From: Campylobacterales bacterium
GTDB taxonomy: Bacteria > Campylobacterota > Campylobacteria > Campylobacterales > QNZT01
DNA length: 31,042 nt
Assembly (NCBI GenBank): GCA_027080605.1
Contig: JALWRO010000021.1
Coordinates: forward strand, 1 to 31,042
Direction: 5' to 3'
Position 1 is the stretch's first letter. Every line of letters begins with the position of its first letter. The notes below the pieces were generated by a model. It was not told the DNA's origin. It worked only from the letters and a program-made list of their open reading frames with translations, and searched no databases. A program made the position numbers and the translations under genes. Positions 14,338 to 23,921 of the stretch are shown piece after piece.

Positions 14338-15336
14338 GTGTACGCTTCGTTTAAATCTATAGGCGCCTATGTTCCACCAAAGAGATTAACCAATAAAGAT
14401 CTTGAAAATATTGTTGAAACTAGCGACGAGTGGATCAAACAACGTACGGGAATTGAAAACCGTTTTATTGCCGATGAGAATGAGTCTACAAGTGATCTGG
14501 CGTATAAAGCGGCTGAAAAAGCAATAGCACGCAGCGGTCTTGCGAAAGAGGAGATCGATGCAATTATCTGTGCAACGATTACTCCCGATTTTTTCTGTAT
14601 GCCTTCCACAGCCTGTGTCGTTGCGGACAAACTGGGAATCAAATATGTTACGGCATTTGATATTTCTGCGGCATGCAGCGGGTTTGTCTATGCGCTCAAT
14701 ATCGCCAAAGCCTTTATTGAATCGGGTTTGAAAAAGAATGTCTTGATTATCGGTGCTGAGAAACTGAGTGCAATTGTTGACTATACCGACAGAACGACTT
14801 GTGTACTTTTCGGAGACGGAGCAGGTGCTGCCGTGATCGGTGCAACCGATAAAAAAGAGGAATCGGTACTCGATATTCATACCTCTGCGGACGGTGCATA
14901 TCAGGATTTTCTGATCACACCGGGCGGAGGAAGTCAAAATCCCTGTTCTCAAAAGGTGCTCGACGAACATCTGCAGTATCTGAAAATGAAGGGTAACGAA
15001 ACCTTTAAACTGGCGGTCAATACACTGACCAAAGACGTGACACGTATTTTAGAAAAAAATGCTTTGACCAGTGCAGACGTTGATTTCTTTATTCCCCATC
15101 AGGCAAATTTTCGTATTATTGATGCAGTCGGGCGCAAGCTGAAGTTTCCGGAAGAGAAGATTGTCATGACTGTTGCAAAATATGGTAATACTTCGGCAGC
15201 TTCTATCCCGATGGCAATCAACGACTGGTATGAATCCGGTAACCTCAAAGCAGGTGATTTGATGCTGCTGGATACATTTGGAGGCGGTTTGACCTGGGGA
15301 AGCGCACTGGTGCATTTTAACCAGCGTAATTTATGA
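14338..15336 (+). CDS. fabH: Beta-ketoacyl-ACP synthase III
   Basis: Starts type II fatty-acid synthesis by condensing acetyl-CoA with malonyl-ACP. The catalytic triad is visible as Cys113 (DISAACSGFVYAL), His254 (IPHQANFRI) and Asn284 (KYGNTSAASIP). The substrate-positioning segment SDEWIKQRTGIENR is at residues 29-42. The length is 332 residues. The start is GTG at 14338, giving the M-Y-A-S-F-K-S-I-G N-terminus, with AAAAGGA upstream. The stop codon overlaps the ATG of the next gene (ATGA). It lies downstream of plsX as in many bacteria. Confidence 0.97.
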   Translation: MYASFKSIGAYVPPKRLTNKDLENIVETSDEWIKQRTGIENRFIADENESTSDLAYKAAEKAIARSGLAKEEIDAIICATITPDFFCMPSTACVVADKLGIKYVTAFDISAACSGFVYALNIAKAFIESGLKKNVLIIGAEKLSAIVDYTDRTTCVLFGDGAGAAVIGATDKKEESVLDIHTSADGAYQDFLITPGGGSQNPCSQKVLDEHLQYLKMKGNETFKLAVNTLTKDVTRILEKNALTSADVDFFIPHQANFRIIDAVGRKLKFPEEKIVMTVAKYGNTSAASIPMAINDWYESGNLKAGDLMLLDTFGGGLTWGSALVHFNQRNL

Positions 15337-15692
15337 AGATATACGAAAACAGTTTCGCCTATATCGAACCTGAAGAGAGTGAAGTTCCCTGGCTGAAAAT
15401 TTTTACCCAAAAACCGTATAAAGAATTTTCCGAGGCGCCTGCCGAAGTGAAAAAAGAGATCTGGCATTTGCTGGATATTATCGAAAAAGAGATGCTCTCC
15501 TTTTACCAGCCCGATAAAATCAATATCGCTTCCTTCGGTAACTATGTACCGCATCTGCATTTTCATATTATGGCACGTTTTCAAAACGACTCTTTCTTTC
15601 CGGAACCGATGTGGGGCAAAAAACAGCGCGAAGGAAGTTATGAGTTGAAAGAGTTTGCCTCTTTTATAGAACAGTTACAGCAAAAATTATAA
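15333..15692 (+). CDS. HIT-like (histidine triad) domain protein
   Basis: Protein of 119 residues from the histidine-triad superfamily. The triad H-x-H-x-H is at His74, His76 and His78 in YVPHLHFHIMARF, the nucleotide phosphate-binding site of the fold. Members hydrolyse or transfer nucleotide phosphates; the substrate here cannot be told. The segment between the triad and the C-terminus (DSFFPEPMWGKKQREGS) differs from classical HINT proteins and resembles the short HIT-like proteins common in Proteobacteria. Its ATG overlaps the fabH stop codon, so it belongs to the same operon. Its last 6 bp overlap the 3' end of recO on the opposite strand. Confidence 0.85.
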   Translation: MKIYENSFAYIEPEESEVPWLKIFTQKPYKEFSEAPAEVKKEIWHLLDIIEKEMLSFYQPDKINIASFGNYVPHLHFHIMARFQNDSFFPEPMWGKKQREGSYELKEFASFIEQLQQKL

Positions 15693-16304
15693 CCCCTCCT
15701 CAATAATTTTCCACAAAAAATCAACCTCTTCATCTGCGAGAAACAGTGTACTTCCCTCTCTGAAAAGTGTTTCGATGTTTTGTTTATTAATGATTTGTCC
15801 AAAAAGGCAGCGCTGATGTGCCGGTAAAAATCCACGGGTCAAAACCAGGTCGTTTTCTATCTCTCCCTCACAGATAAAACAGCTGAAATCATTGTGGAGA
15901 CGACCTTCATGAAGCAGGATTTTGATATATGATTCGACAAGGCAGCGTTTGGGATTTTGTTTACTGAATCTGGTGCTGATTTCATCGAGAAGATCGAAGT
16001 AAAAAGTATCCACTTCTTCAATATCGCGAAGATGCTGATAGAGGAGTTTGATAAACTGTTGCCAGAGGTAAAATTTGTCAATATTAAGTATCCAGGGAAC
16101 ACTCAGGTGGAGGACGTTGCGTAGCATGTTGATTGTTGATTTCGGACTGAATTGTTCTTCGAAATCGATCTTGTATCCCAGATGAATATTTGCATGACGT
16201 GCACCGTAAAATCTGTAAAGTGTTTTTAACTTTTTTTGTGTTAAGAGTGTGACAATCAAGTCCTCTTCCTTAACTCTGACGATGTTGAGTATATAGCCTT
16301 GCAT
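15687..16304 (-). CDS. recO: Recombination mediator RecO (Campylobacterota type)
   Basis: Predicted DNA repair protein that helps RecA load on SSB-coated single-stranded DNA together with RecR. The N-terminus MQGYILNIVRVKEEDLIVTLLTQKKLKTLYRFYGARHANIHLGYKIDFE matches the OB-fold start I associate with Campylobacter and Helicobacter RecO. The helical C-terminal half carries CFICEGEIE and AHQRC, remnants of the Cys cluster seen in some RecO proteins. The ATG at 16304 is preferred over the one at 16319 because AGGA lies 6 nt upstream and homologues start at MQGYI; this gives 205 residues. RecO is poorly conserved, so the name is less secure than for neighbours. It converges on and overlaps the HIT gene by 6 bp and diverges from gltB. 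Confidence 0.77.
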   Translation of the reverse strand: MQGYILNIVRVKEEDLIVTLLTQKKLKTLYRFYGARHANIHLGYKIDFEEQFSPKSTINMLRNVLHLSVPWILNIDKFYLWQQFIKLLYQHLRDIEEVDTFYFDLLDEISTRFSKQNPKRCLVESYIKILLHEGRLHNDFSCFICEGEIENDLVLTRGFLPAHQRCLFGQIINKQNIETLFREGSTLFLADEEVDFLWKIIEEGL

Positions 16305-16331
16305 AGGGGTTCCTGGCATAAATTAAACTGA

Positions 16332-16340
16332 ATTTTACCA
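16332..16340 (-). promoter_or_regulatory. Extended -10 promoter for recO
   Basis: On the minus strand TGGTAAAAT matches TGnTAAAAT, 27 bp upstream of the preferred ATG at 16304. It lies back to back with the gltB -10 box, so the two promoters share sequence and may interfere with each other. Confidence 0.45.
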
Positions 16341-16349
16341 CGATTCAGC

Positions 16350-16355
16350 TATAAT
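16350..16355 (+). promoter_or_regulatory. -10 box for gltB
   Basis: TATAAT lies 26 bp before the gltB ATG in a 77-bp divergent gap with recO. It is the only obvious promoter before the long run gltB-dus. Confidence 0.6.
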
Positions 16356-16381
16356 AAGCAACTTTTTATTAAAGGTTGTTT

Positions 16382-19300
16382 ATGGATTTACTCAGAAGCT
16401 TTAAAGACAACTGCGGTTTTGGACTGCTTGCACATTTACACAACGTACCTTCTCACCAAAATGTGGAAGATGCGATTACTTCGCTGGAACGCATGATGCA
16501 TCGCGGTGCGATTGCAGCCGACGGCAAAAGTGGAGACGGCAGCGGTTTGCTGTTTGGTATGCCCCGGGAGTTTATGAAAAAGGTGGCAAAAGAGGAGGGT
16601 GTCGATCTGCCTGAGCAGTTTGGCGTCGGCATGCTTTTCCTTCAGGATGAGGCGCAGAAGGAGAAGATTGAAGAGATCTGTATAAACAACGATATTCGTG
16701 TACTGCTTTTCAGAAAAGTACCTGTCAATACCAATGCGCTCGGAGAGCAGGCACTGGCTTCACTTCCGGAGATCACACAGGTCTTCCTTGCGCCAAAATC
16801 GATCATTGCGACGAAACGTTTCGATGCGTTGCTCTATTTGACGAGACGTGAAATAGAAGATGTTTTTAAAGAGGAAGAAGATTTTTATATTCCCTCTTTT
16901 TCAACTTCGGTTATCGCCTATAAAGGTCTGGTGATGCCAACCCATATCCGGGAGTTTTACACTGATCTGACCGATCCGGATTTTAAAGTAGGCTTTGCGC
17001 TTTTCCACCAGAGATTTTCTACCAATACACTGCCTCAGTGGCGGCTGGCACAACCTTTTCGGTCGATTGCCCATAACGGTGAGATTAACTCGATTTCCGC
17101 CAATAGATTTAACGCTGCTGCAAAGAGTGAATGGATAGAGAGCCCGATTTTTTCCAACAAAGAGCTGGAAAAACTGTTGCCGATTACGAAATCCGGACAG
17201 AGTGACAGTGCGAGTCTGGATAATATGTTTGAGTTTCTTATCGCCAACGGTATGGATTTCTTCAAAGCGGCTCGTGCACTTATTCCGCCGCCGTGGCAAA
17301 ATGCACCGCATATGGATTCGCACCTGAGAGCTTTTTATGAGTATATGAGTACCTGTTTCGAAGCATGGGACGGTCCGGCTGCTGTGAGTCTGACTGATGG
17401 TCGCTATATCGGCTGTGTGCTTGACAGAAACGGCTTGCGCCCTGCAAAGTATGTCATTACCAGAGATGACCGCATTATCATTACCAGTGAGTACGGTGTT
17501 CTGGATGTCGATGAAGATTTGATTATCGAGAGGGGAAGGCTCCAGAGTGGTGAAATGATCGGTGTCGATCTGAAATTTGGCAAAATCCTCAAATCCGATG
17601 AAATTGACAACTATCTAAAATCCAGCAACTCATATGCTGACTGGCTCAATCAGAATATGACCTATCTGCAGGAGTTTGTGGAACTTCCGTTTAACGAAAC
17701 TCGTTGTTATGAGATTGATGAACTGGCAAAAAAGCAGCGTTTGGCAAATATTACGCAGGAGATCATCGAAATGGTTATTGAACCGATGATGAAAGACGGT
17801 AAGGAAAATACCGGTGCGATGGGTGATGATACACCGCTTGCCGCGTTTAGTAACAAACAGCGTAATTTCAGTGATTTTTTCAAACAGAAGTTTGCGCAGG
17901 TCACCAATCCACCGATCGATCCGATCCGTGAAAAAGTGGTCATGAGTCTCAATACCGGTTTTGGCGAAATTCGTAATATTCTTACCGAAGATCCTGATCA
18001 TGCCATCCGGCTTAAAGCGATCTCTCCGATTTTGATGGAAGAGAAATATGATGTACTCCTTTCCTTTGGAGACAAGAATCATCCCCGTTACAGAAAAGAG
18101 TATAAAAATAAAACTTTCTCCACACTTTTTGAAAAAGATATAAAAGGATCTCTTGAAGCGCTGGTGGCAGATGTTGTAAAAAGTGTGCGTGAAGAAGATG
18201 TGCGGATTATTATTCTCGATGATCGCTGTAACAGCAAAAACATGAAGTATATTCCGATGGCAATGGTGATTGGTCGGTTGAACAAAGTATTGCTTGACGA
18301 GGGTCTGAGACACTTGACTTCGACTATTGCCATTACTGCTGAAGCAGTCGATTCACACTCCAGTGCAACACTGATTGCTTACGGTGCCAATGCGATCTAC
18401 CCGTATCTTCTCTATGCTTCAGTACTGGAAATTTGTAAACAAAAAGGTGTATCCGGATATGAACAGAAACATGCGTTCAAAAACGTACACCATGCACTTG
18501 GTGCCGGATTGTTGAAGATTATGTCCAAAATGGGTATCGCGACGATCGCATCTTACCGTAACTCTTCACTTTTTGATGTTCTTGGTCTCAGTAATGAAAT
18601 TATAGAAGATTGCTTCTGTGATTCACACGGATTGATTCCCGGACTGGGATATGAAGATATTGAAGCGCGACTTGAGAGAGATTATCAAAATGCGATTTCT
18701 CTTGATGAACGCCGCAAACTCTTTCCTCTTGAAATAGGCGGTTTTCACAAATATATTCATGGAAATGAGCATCACGATTATTCACCGACTGTAGTCAACA
18801 GACTTCATGAAGCGTGCACAAGCGGTGATCCGGAAGCATATGACAAATATAAGACAGTGGTCAATGAACGCGGTTTGAAAATGATTCGTGACTTTTTTGT
18901 CTTTGAATCGGACAGAGAGCCGATTTCTCTGGATGAAGTAGAGCCGAAAGAGGCGATTTTCAAGCGCTTCTGTACCGCTGCAATGAGTCTGGGTTCAATC
19001 TCTCCCGAAGCGCATGAAGCGCTTGGAGAAGCAATGAACCGCATCGGTGCACAGTCCAACTCGGGTGAGGGCGGTGAAGCGCCTGAACGTCTCAAAAGTT
19101 CACGAAGATCGAAAATCAAACAGATCGCTTCGGGACGTTTCGGGGTTACACCGGAGTATCTCAGAAGTGCGGAAGAGATTCAGATCAAAGTGGCACAGGG
19201 TGCGAAACCTGGCGAGGGTGGTCAGTTACCGGGGCACAAAGTGACGCCGCTGATCGCATCGCTGCGTTATACCATTCCGGGTGTGACGCTGATTTCGCCG

Positions 19301-20806
19301 CCGCCGCATCATGATATCTACTCTATCGAAGATCTGGCGCAGCTTATTTTCGACATGAAGCAGATCAACCCCGATGCGACCATTACCGTCAAACTGGTTT
19401 CGACAGCAGGTGTCGGTACGATTGCCGCAGGTGTCGCCAAAGCCTATGCCGATAAGATTATTATCTCCGGCGGTGACGGTGGTACGGGTGCGGCACCTCT
19501 GACGTCGATCAAATATGCCGGTAATCCGTGGGAGCTTGGTTTAAGCGAAGCACACAATGCCCTGAAAGTCAACGGACTCAGAGAATTTGTGCATCTCCAG
19601 ACAGACGGTGGACTCAAAACCGGACTCGATGTCATTAAAGCGGCGATGCTCGGGGCGGAGAGTTATGCGTTCGGTACGGCGGCGCTGACGATGGTTGGAT
19701 GCCGGATTCTGAGAATCTGTCACATGAACAAATGTACCGTCGGTGTTGCGACACAGGATGAAAACCTGAGAGAACATTTTGTCGGAACCGTTGATCGGGT
19801 AATTAACTTTTTCACACTTCTGGCGGAAGATGTACGGCAGATCATGGCATCACTGGGGTACAGAACGATGGAAGAGCTGATCGGTCGCAGTGATCTCATG
19901 AAGCTGAGAGACGATCCTTTTGTGCAGAAGTTCGATTTCTCTTTCATACTGCAGCAGGTGGAGGGTGTCAATACCTGTCAGCGGGAAAGAAATGAACCGT
20001 TTGATAAAAACGAGTATGAGAAGAAGATTCTCAAAGAGGTTTACAAAGTTATCGAAAATCCGAAAGAGAGTATTGTCGTTACCAAAAAAATCAGCAACCT
20101 GAATCGAAGTTTCGGTACGCTGATCAGCGGTGAAGTTGCTAAATATTACGGCAATGCGGGCTTGCCTGATGACAGTATTACCTTTAAACTCGAAGGGATT
20201 ACCGGACAGTCTCTGGGAGCTTTCCTGACCAAAGGTATCTCTATCTATGTCCGCGGTGCCGGAAACGATTATGTGGGTAAAGGTATGAACGGTGGCAAGA
20301 TCGTCATTACTCCACAAACCCAGAGCGAACAGTTTTCATGTGCGGGAAATACCTGTCTTTACGGTGCAACAGGCGGTAAGCTTTTTGTCGCGGGAAGTAT
20401 CGGTGAGCGTTTTGCGGTCAGAAATTCCGGTGCGATTGCGGTGGTCGAGGGAACGGGTGATCACGCCTGTGAATATATGACCGGCGGTGTTGTGGTGATT
20501 CTTGGGAAAACAGGGGTCAACTTCGGTGCGGGTATGACCGGCGGTGTGGCGTTTATTTACGATGAAGACCGTGAATTTTTCGATAATCTCAATCAGGAGC
20601 TTGTCAATGCGACGAGAATCGATACAGATGAATCGGATGAAGAGAGACACTACATCAAGAAACTGCTGCGTACATATATTAACGAAACATCGAGCAAGAA
20701 AGCGCAGTACATTCTGGACAATTTCAGACATACGCTGAGGGATTTCTGGATTGTTAGACCGAAAGATATGCGTAAAACACCGTTAAATCCGGATGAGGGG
20801 GATTAG
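16382..20806 (+). CDS. gltB: Glutamate synthase large subunit
   Basis: Large subunit of NADPH-type glutamate synthase, which takes ammonia from glutamine and adds it to 2-oxoglutarate to give two glutamates. The class II amidotransferase domain begins at Cys11 (DNCGFGLLAH), the nucleophile exposed after removal of a 10-residue propeptide in this family. The FMN domain includes GEGGEAPERL, GAKPGEGGQLPG and ISGGDGGTGAAPLTSIKYAG. The 3Fe-4S ligands are Cys1107, Cys1113 and Cys1118 (C-x5-C-x4-C). The C-terminal beta-helix has GxxxG-rich repeats such as GGVVVILGKTGVNFGAGMTGG. The length from ATG 16382 is 1474 residues, as expected. An in-frame TTG at 16376 is rejected because AAAGG at 16371-16375 suits ATG 16382. 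gltD follows after 3 bp. Confidence 0.97.
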   Translation: MDLLRSFKDNCGFGLLAHLHNVPSHQNVEDAITSLERMMHRGAIAADGKSGDGSGLLFGMPREFMKKVAKEEGVDLPEQFGVGMLFLQDEAQKEKIEEICINNDIRVLLFRKVPVNTNALGEQALASLPEITQVFLAPKSIIATKRFDALLYLTRREIEDVFKEEEDFYIPSFSTSVIAYKGLVMPTHIREFYTDLTDPDFKVGFALFHQRFSTNTLPQWRLAQPFRSIAHNGEINSISANRFNAAAKSEWIESPIFSNKELEKLLPITKSGQSDSASLDNMFEFLIANGMDFFKAARALIPPPWQNAPHMDSHLRAFYEYMSTCFEAWDGPAAVSLTDGRYIGCVLDRNGLRPAKYVITRDDRIIITSEYGVLDVDEDLIIERGRLQSGEMIGVDLKFGKILKSDEIDNYLKSSNSYADWLNQNMTYLQEFVELPFNETRCYEIDELAKKQRLANITQEIIEMVIEPMMKDGKENTGAMGDDTPLAAFSNKQRNFSDFFKQKFAQVTNPPIDPIREKVVMSLNTGFGEIRNILTEDPDHAIRLKAISPILMEEKYDVLLSFGDKNHPRYRKEYKNKTFSTLFEKDIKGSLEALVADVVKSVREEDVRIIILDDRCNSKNMKYIPMAMVIGRLNKVLLDEGLRHLTSTIAITAEAVDSHSSATLIAYGANAIYPYLLYASVLEICKQKGVSGYEQKHAFKNVHHALGAGLLKIMSKMGIATIASYRNSSLFDVLGLSNEIIEDCFCDSHGLIPGLGYEDIEARLERDYQNAISLDERRKLFPLEIGGFHKYIHGNEHHDYSPTVVNRLHEACTSGDPEAYDKYKTVVNERGLKMIRDFFVFESDREPISLDEVEPKEAIFKRFCTAAMSLGSISPEAHEALGEAMNRIGAQSNSGEGGEAPERLKSSRRSKIKQIASGRFGVTPEYLRSAEEIQIKVAQGAKPGEGGQLPGHKVTPLIASLRYTIPGVTLISPPPHHDIYSIEDLAQLIFDMKQINPDATITVKLVSTAGVGTIAAGVAKAYADKIIISGGDGGTGAAPLTSIKYAGNPWELGLSEAHNALKVNGLREFVHLQTDGGLKTGLDVIKAAMLGAESYAFGTAALTMVGCRILRICHMNKCTVGVATQDENLREHFVGTVDRVINFFTLLAEDVRQIMASLGYRTMEELIGRSDLMKLRDDPFVQKFDFSFILQQVEGVNTCQRERNEPFDKNEYEKKILKEVYKVIENPKESIVVTKKISNLNRSFGTLISGEVAKYYGNAGLPDDSITFKLEGITGQSLGAFLTKGISIYVRGAGNDYVGKGMNGGKIVITPQTQSEQFSCAGNTCLYGATGGKLFVAGSIGERFAVRNSGAIAVVEGTGDHACEYMTGGVVVILGKTGVNFGAGMTGGVAFIYDEDREFFDNLNQELVNATRIDTDESDEERHYIKKLLRTYINETSSKKAQYILDNFRHTLRDFWIVRPKDMRKTPLNPDEGD

Positions 20807-20809
20807 AAT

Positions 20810-22207
20810 ATGCAAAACTTTACCAACCTGGAAAGAATTGAACCGTTAAAGCGCGGTTCAAACGAAAGAAAGAAAGATTACAAAGAGATCTATGAAGTTT
20901 TCAGACCTTCCGAAGCGTCTGCACAGTCTGACCGATGTGTACAGTGCGGTGATCCGGGATGTCATGACAAATGTCCGTTGCATAACTATATTCCCTATTG
21001 GCTGCGCGGTGTAGCGTCAAAAGATATCGCGCTTTCTTTTAAAATTTCCAATGAGACCAATCCGTTTCCGGAGATTACCGGACGTATCTGTCCGCAGGAC
21101 AGACTTTGTGAAGGCGACTGTACCCTCCACCAGGACGGTTACGGTGCTATTACAATCGGTTCGATTGAGACGTTTATCAGTGAAGAGGGCTTTAAAAAAG
21201 GGTTGACACCGGAATTCGCGGAACACTTTACCGACAAAAAAGTGGCTATTGTCGGTTCCGGACCTGCCGGATTTTCGGCAGCCACGTATCTGATGCGTGC
21301 GGGTATCAAAGTGGAGATGTTTGAAAAAGCCAACCGTCCCGGCGGTTTGCTGACGTATGGAATTCCTAACTTTAAACTGGAAAAAGAGGTGGTATTCAGA
21401 CGTTTCAAGTTTTTGCAGGATGCCGGCATGAAACTTTTTCTGAATGTGGAAGTGGGAAAAGATATCGATTTTAAAGAGTTGCTGGAAAATTACGATGCCG
21501 TATTTATCGGGATCGGTGCGGAAAAACCGAAAAAAGCGAATATTCCCGGCGAAAATGCGGAAAATGTTTTTCTCGCAATGGACTTTTTGCGCAGTATCCA
21601 GAAAAAACTTTTTGAAGAAGTGTATGATCATAAATATGAAGTTTCAGGCAAGCGTGTTGTAGTGATCGGCGGTGGTGATACGGCGATGGATTGTATCAGA
21701 ACATCGCTTCGTGAGGGTGCAGCAAGTGTCAAGTGCCTCTATCGACGTGACGCCAAAAATATGCCGGGAAGCCGCAAAGAGTTTAAAAATGCGAAAGAGG
21801 AGGGGGCTGAGTTTATCTTCAATGCTTCTCCCAAAGAGATCCTGATCAATGAAAAAGGGGAAGTGATCGGCATTGAGATGCTTAAAACCCAGCTTTCACA
21901 AAAAGATGAAAGTGGACGACAGCGTGTGGAAATTGTCGATAACAGCGAATTTCGCGTCGATGCCGATGTGATTATTATGGCACTCGGTTTTGATCCTGTC
22001 AAACCGGAATTTCTCTATGAAAACGGTATAGAGACGAACAGATGGGGCGGTATTGTCGCCGATGAAAACCAGGAGTGCAGCAAACCGTTCGTCTTTACCG
22101 GAGGGGATTGTTTCAGAGGCAGTGATCTTGTCGTGACTGCCGCGCAGGACGGTAAAATAGCCGCACAGGCAATAGCGAAAAAATTACTGGCACCTGTCCA
22201 GGATTAG
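20810..22207 (+). CDS. gltD: Glutamate synthase small subunit
   Basis: Flavoprotein that takes electrons from NAD(P)H and passes them through iron-sulfur clusters to GltB. The N-terminal cluster-binding cysteines are Cys43, Cys46, Cys51, Cys55 (CVQCGDPGCHDKC) and Cys94, Cys100, Cys104 (CPQDRLCEGDC). The FAD Rossmann motif is GSGPAG at 149-154 and the NAD(P)H motif is VVVIGGGDTAMDC at 283-295. The C-terminal GGDCFRGSDLVVTAAQDGKIAAQAI completes FAD binding. The length is 465 residues, normal for GltD. It starts 3 bp after gltB and is followed at 5 bp by the phosphatase-like gene, so it is central in a long operon. Confidence 0.96.
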   Translation: MQNFTNLERIEPLKRGSNERKKDYKEIYEVFRPSEASAQSDRCVQCGDPGCHDKCPLHNYIPYWLRGVASKDIALSFKISNETNPFPEITGRICPQDRLCEGDCTLHQDGYGAITIGSIETFISEEGFKKGLTPEFAEHFTDKKVAIVGSGPAGFSAATYLMRAGIKVEMFEKANRPGGLLTYGIPNFKLEKEVVFRRFKFLQDAGMKLFLNVEVGKDIDFKELLENYDAVFIGIGAEKPKKANIPGENAENVFLAMDFLRSIQKKLFEEVYDHKYEVSGKRVVVIGGGDTAMDCIRTSLREGAASVKCLYRRDAKNMPGSRKEFKNAKEEGAEFIFNASPKEILINEKGEVIGIEMLKTQLSQKDESGRQRVEIVDNSEFRVDADVIIMALGFDPVKPEFLYENGIETNRWGGIVADENQECSKPFVFTGGDCFRGSDLVVTAAQDGKIAAQAIAKKLLAPVQD

Positions 22208-22212
22208 TGATA

Positions 22213-22953
22213 ATGTCCCGGGAAAGCCGCTGTGAAGCGTTTGTCAATGCTGCTGTCAAAGCGAATCAGGAAGTTTACCAAAGGTTAAAAAATCCTGATC
22301 CTTCTTTGTATGAAGCATTGCAGCAAGGTGCGGGTGGCGATATCACCCACGGGATCGATCAGCTTTCAGAAGATATATTTGTACGGCATCTTGGCTCATT
22401 CGGGCGAATCAGTTCGGAAGAGAGCGGGATGATCGGTACAGGCAGTGAACTGATCAGTCTCGATCCGCTTGACGGCAGTGACAATTTTCTCTCGGGACTT
22501 CCCTATTACGGTACCTCGGTAGCGTGGGAAGATGAGACGGGAAAAATGGTTGCGGGTATCGTGACCAATCTTGCCACAGGCAGCATTTATATCAAAACTA
22601 AAACCGATTTTGTCCGTGGTCATCTGGAATGCATGAAGATGCAGCCTGTGTCTTTGCGAAAGCATTCGACAGTCGGTATTTATGAACGTGTGTACCGTTC
22701 GTTTGAGAATGTCAACAAACTGAAAAAAGCCCATGTCAAGTACCGTTCTCCGGGCGCTATTGCACTCTCTCTCGCGCTGGCAAGAGATGTCTCTTTTGTG
22801 ATTATGGAGGGGCGGCTCAGAGACTTCGATGTGAAGGCAGGCTTGTTTATGTGCGAAGATTTGTATCAGCATAAAACAAATGATTTAACGCTAATATGCC
22901 ATCAGGAAAATATATTTAAACGATTAAAAACCATACTGTTTGAGGATGAGTGA
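22213..22953 (+). CDS. Inositol monophosphatase-family protein
   Basis: Protein of 246 residues from the lithium-sensitive, Mg-dependent phosphatase superfamily (IMPase, CysQ and FBPase relatives). Metal-binding motifs are visible: GDITHGIDQLSEDI, SEESG (Glu69/70), DPLDGSDNF at residues 84-92, and a late Asp in LRDFDVKAGLFMCED, where classical IMPases have W-D-x-x-A. The substrate is not evident: inositol phosphate, fructose-1,6-bisphosphate and PAP (CysQ-like) are all possible. ATG 22213 is chosen over GTG 22207 because AGGA at 22200-22203 is better placed. It starts 5 bp after gltD and its stop overlaps the accD ATG (ATGA), so translation is coupled. Co-transcription with accD suggests a housekeeping metabolic role. 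Confidence 0.82.
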   Translation: MSRESRCEAFVNAAVKANQEVYQRLKNPDPSLYEALQQGAGGDITHGIDQLSEDIFVRHLGSFGRISSEESGMIGTGSELISLDPLDGSDNFLSGLPYYGTSVAWEDETGKMVAGIVTNLATGSIYIKTKTDFVRGHLECMKMQPVSLRKHSTVGIYERVYRSFENVNKLKKAHVKYRSPGAIALSLALARDVSFVIMEGRLRDFDVKAGLFMCEDLYQHKTNDLTLICHQENIFKRLKTILFEDE

Positions 22954-23921
22954 TGAACTTCGGTGACATTTTTAAGAACTTCAGGAAGCAGCAACCTACA
23001 CGAGACGAAGCGCCCAGCCACTGGGTCAAGTGCCCCCAATGTAACTCTTTAATGTACTACAAAGAGGTGGAGAACCTTGCACAGGTATGTCCAAAATGTA
23101 AATTTCATATGCGTATCGGTGCGCAAAAGCGTATTGATTTGCTGGCAGACAAAGGGACATTTACGGAGTATGATGCCGATTTGATTCCGGTGGATCCTCT
23201 CGGTTTTGTCGATAAAAAATCGTATAAAAAACGTGTTGCTGAGAGTGAAAAAAAGACAGGCAAACGCTCCTCCGTTGTCTCTGGAGAGTGCACGATTGGC
23301 GGGGTGCCTATACAGCTGGTGGTATTCGACTTTACGTTTATGGGCGGCAGTCTGGGCTCTGTAGAGGGTGAAAAAATTGTACGTGCGGTACACCGGGCGA
23401 TTGAAAAGCGCCAGGGTGTGATCATTGTCAGTGCCAGCGGCGGTGCGAGGATGCAGGAGAGTACTTTTTCGCTGTTGCAAATGTCCAAAACATCTGCGGC
23501 GTTGAAACGGCTTGCCAAAGAGGGGCTGCCGTATATCTCTGTGCTGACTGACCCGACGATGGGTGGTGTCAGTGCATCGTTTGCGATGCTTGGCGATGTG
23601 ATTATTGCAGAACCGGGTGCTTTGATCGGCTTTGCCGGTCAAAGGGTGATCAAACAGACAATCGGTGCGGAGTTGCCGGAAGGATTTCAGCGTTCGGAAT
23701 TTCTCATGAAACACGGTTTTCTGGATCTTATCGTACAGCGTTCGGAAATGAAAAAGACACTTGCCGATCTGCTGCTCTATTTCAGTGCGGGAATCAACAA
23801 AGCACAGGAAGAGCACTTTGTACCCCGAAGGCGCAAAGAGGATTTTCAGACACCCGAACCGGAACCGGTCGTTACGCCCGAACCTGAGCCTGAGAACGAC
23901 CAAGGCGCTGATGCAACATAA
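22953..23921 (+). CDS. accD: Acetyl-CoA carboxylase carboxyltransferase subunit beta
   Basis: Beta subunit of the carboxyltransferase that, with AccA, transfers CO2 from biotin to acetyl-CoA to form malonyl-CoA. The N-terminal zinc ribbon is formed by Cys27, Cys30, Cys46 and Cys49 (CPQC...CPKC). The crotonase-fold core shows FDFTFMGGSLGSVEGEKIVRA, SASGGARMQEST, TDPTMGGVSASFAMLGDVIIAEPGALIGFAG and RVIKQTI. The length from ATG 22953 is 322 residues. The tail after about residue 300 is an acidic, Pro-Glu-rich extension (EPEPVVTPEPEPEN) that is probably disordered. The ATG overlaps the upstream stop; the 3' end overlaps the ThiE-like gene by 11 bp. Confidence 0.96.
   Translation: MNFGDIFKNFRKQQPTRDEAPSHWVKCPQCNSLMYYKEVENLAQVCPKCKFHMRIGAQKRIDLLADKGTFTEYDADLIPVDPLGFVDKKSYKKRVAESEKKTGKRSSVVSGECTIGGVPIQLVVFDFTFMGGSLGSVEGEKIVRAVHRAIEKRQGVIIVSASGGARMQESTFSLLQMSKTSAALKRLAKEGLPYISVLTDPTMGGVSASFAMLGDVIIAEPGALIGFAGQRVIKQTIGAELPEGFQRSEFLMKHGFLDLIVQRSEMKKTLADLLLYFSAGINKAQEEHFVPRRRKEDFQTPEPEPVVTPEPEPENDQGADAT

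Noticed and set aside
16305..16319. Upstream ATG of recO at 16319
   Set aside because: It lacks a ribosome-binding site, whereas the ATG at 16304 has AGGA at normal spacing and gives the conserved MQGYIL start.
23049..23903. 284-codon minus-strand open frame within accD
   Set aside because: It lies wholly opposite accD, whose zinc ribbon and catalytic core are intact. The antisense translation has no motif and no ribosome-binding site.
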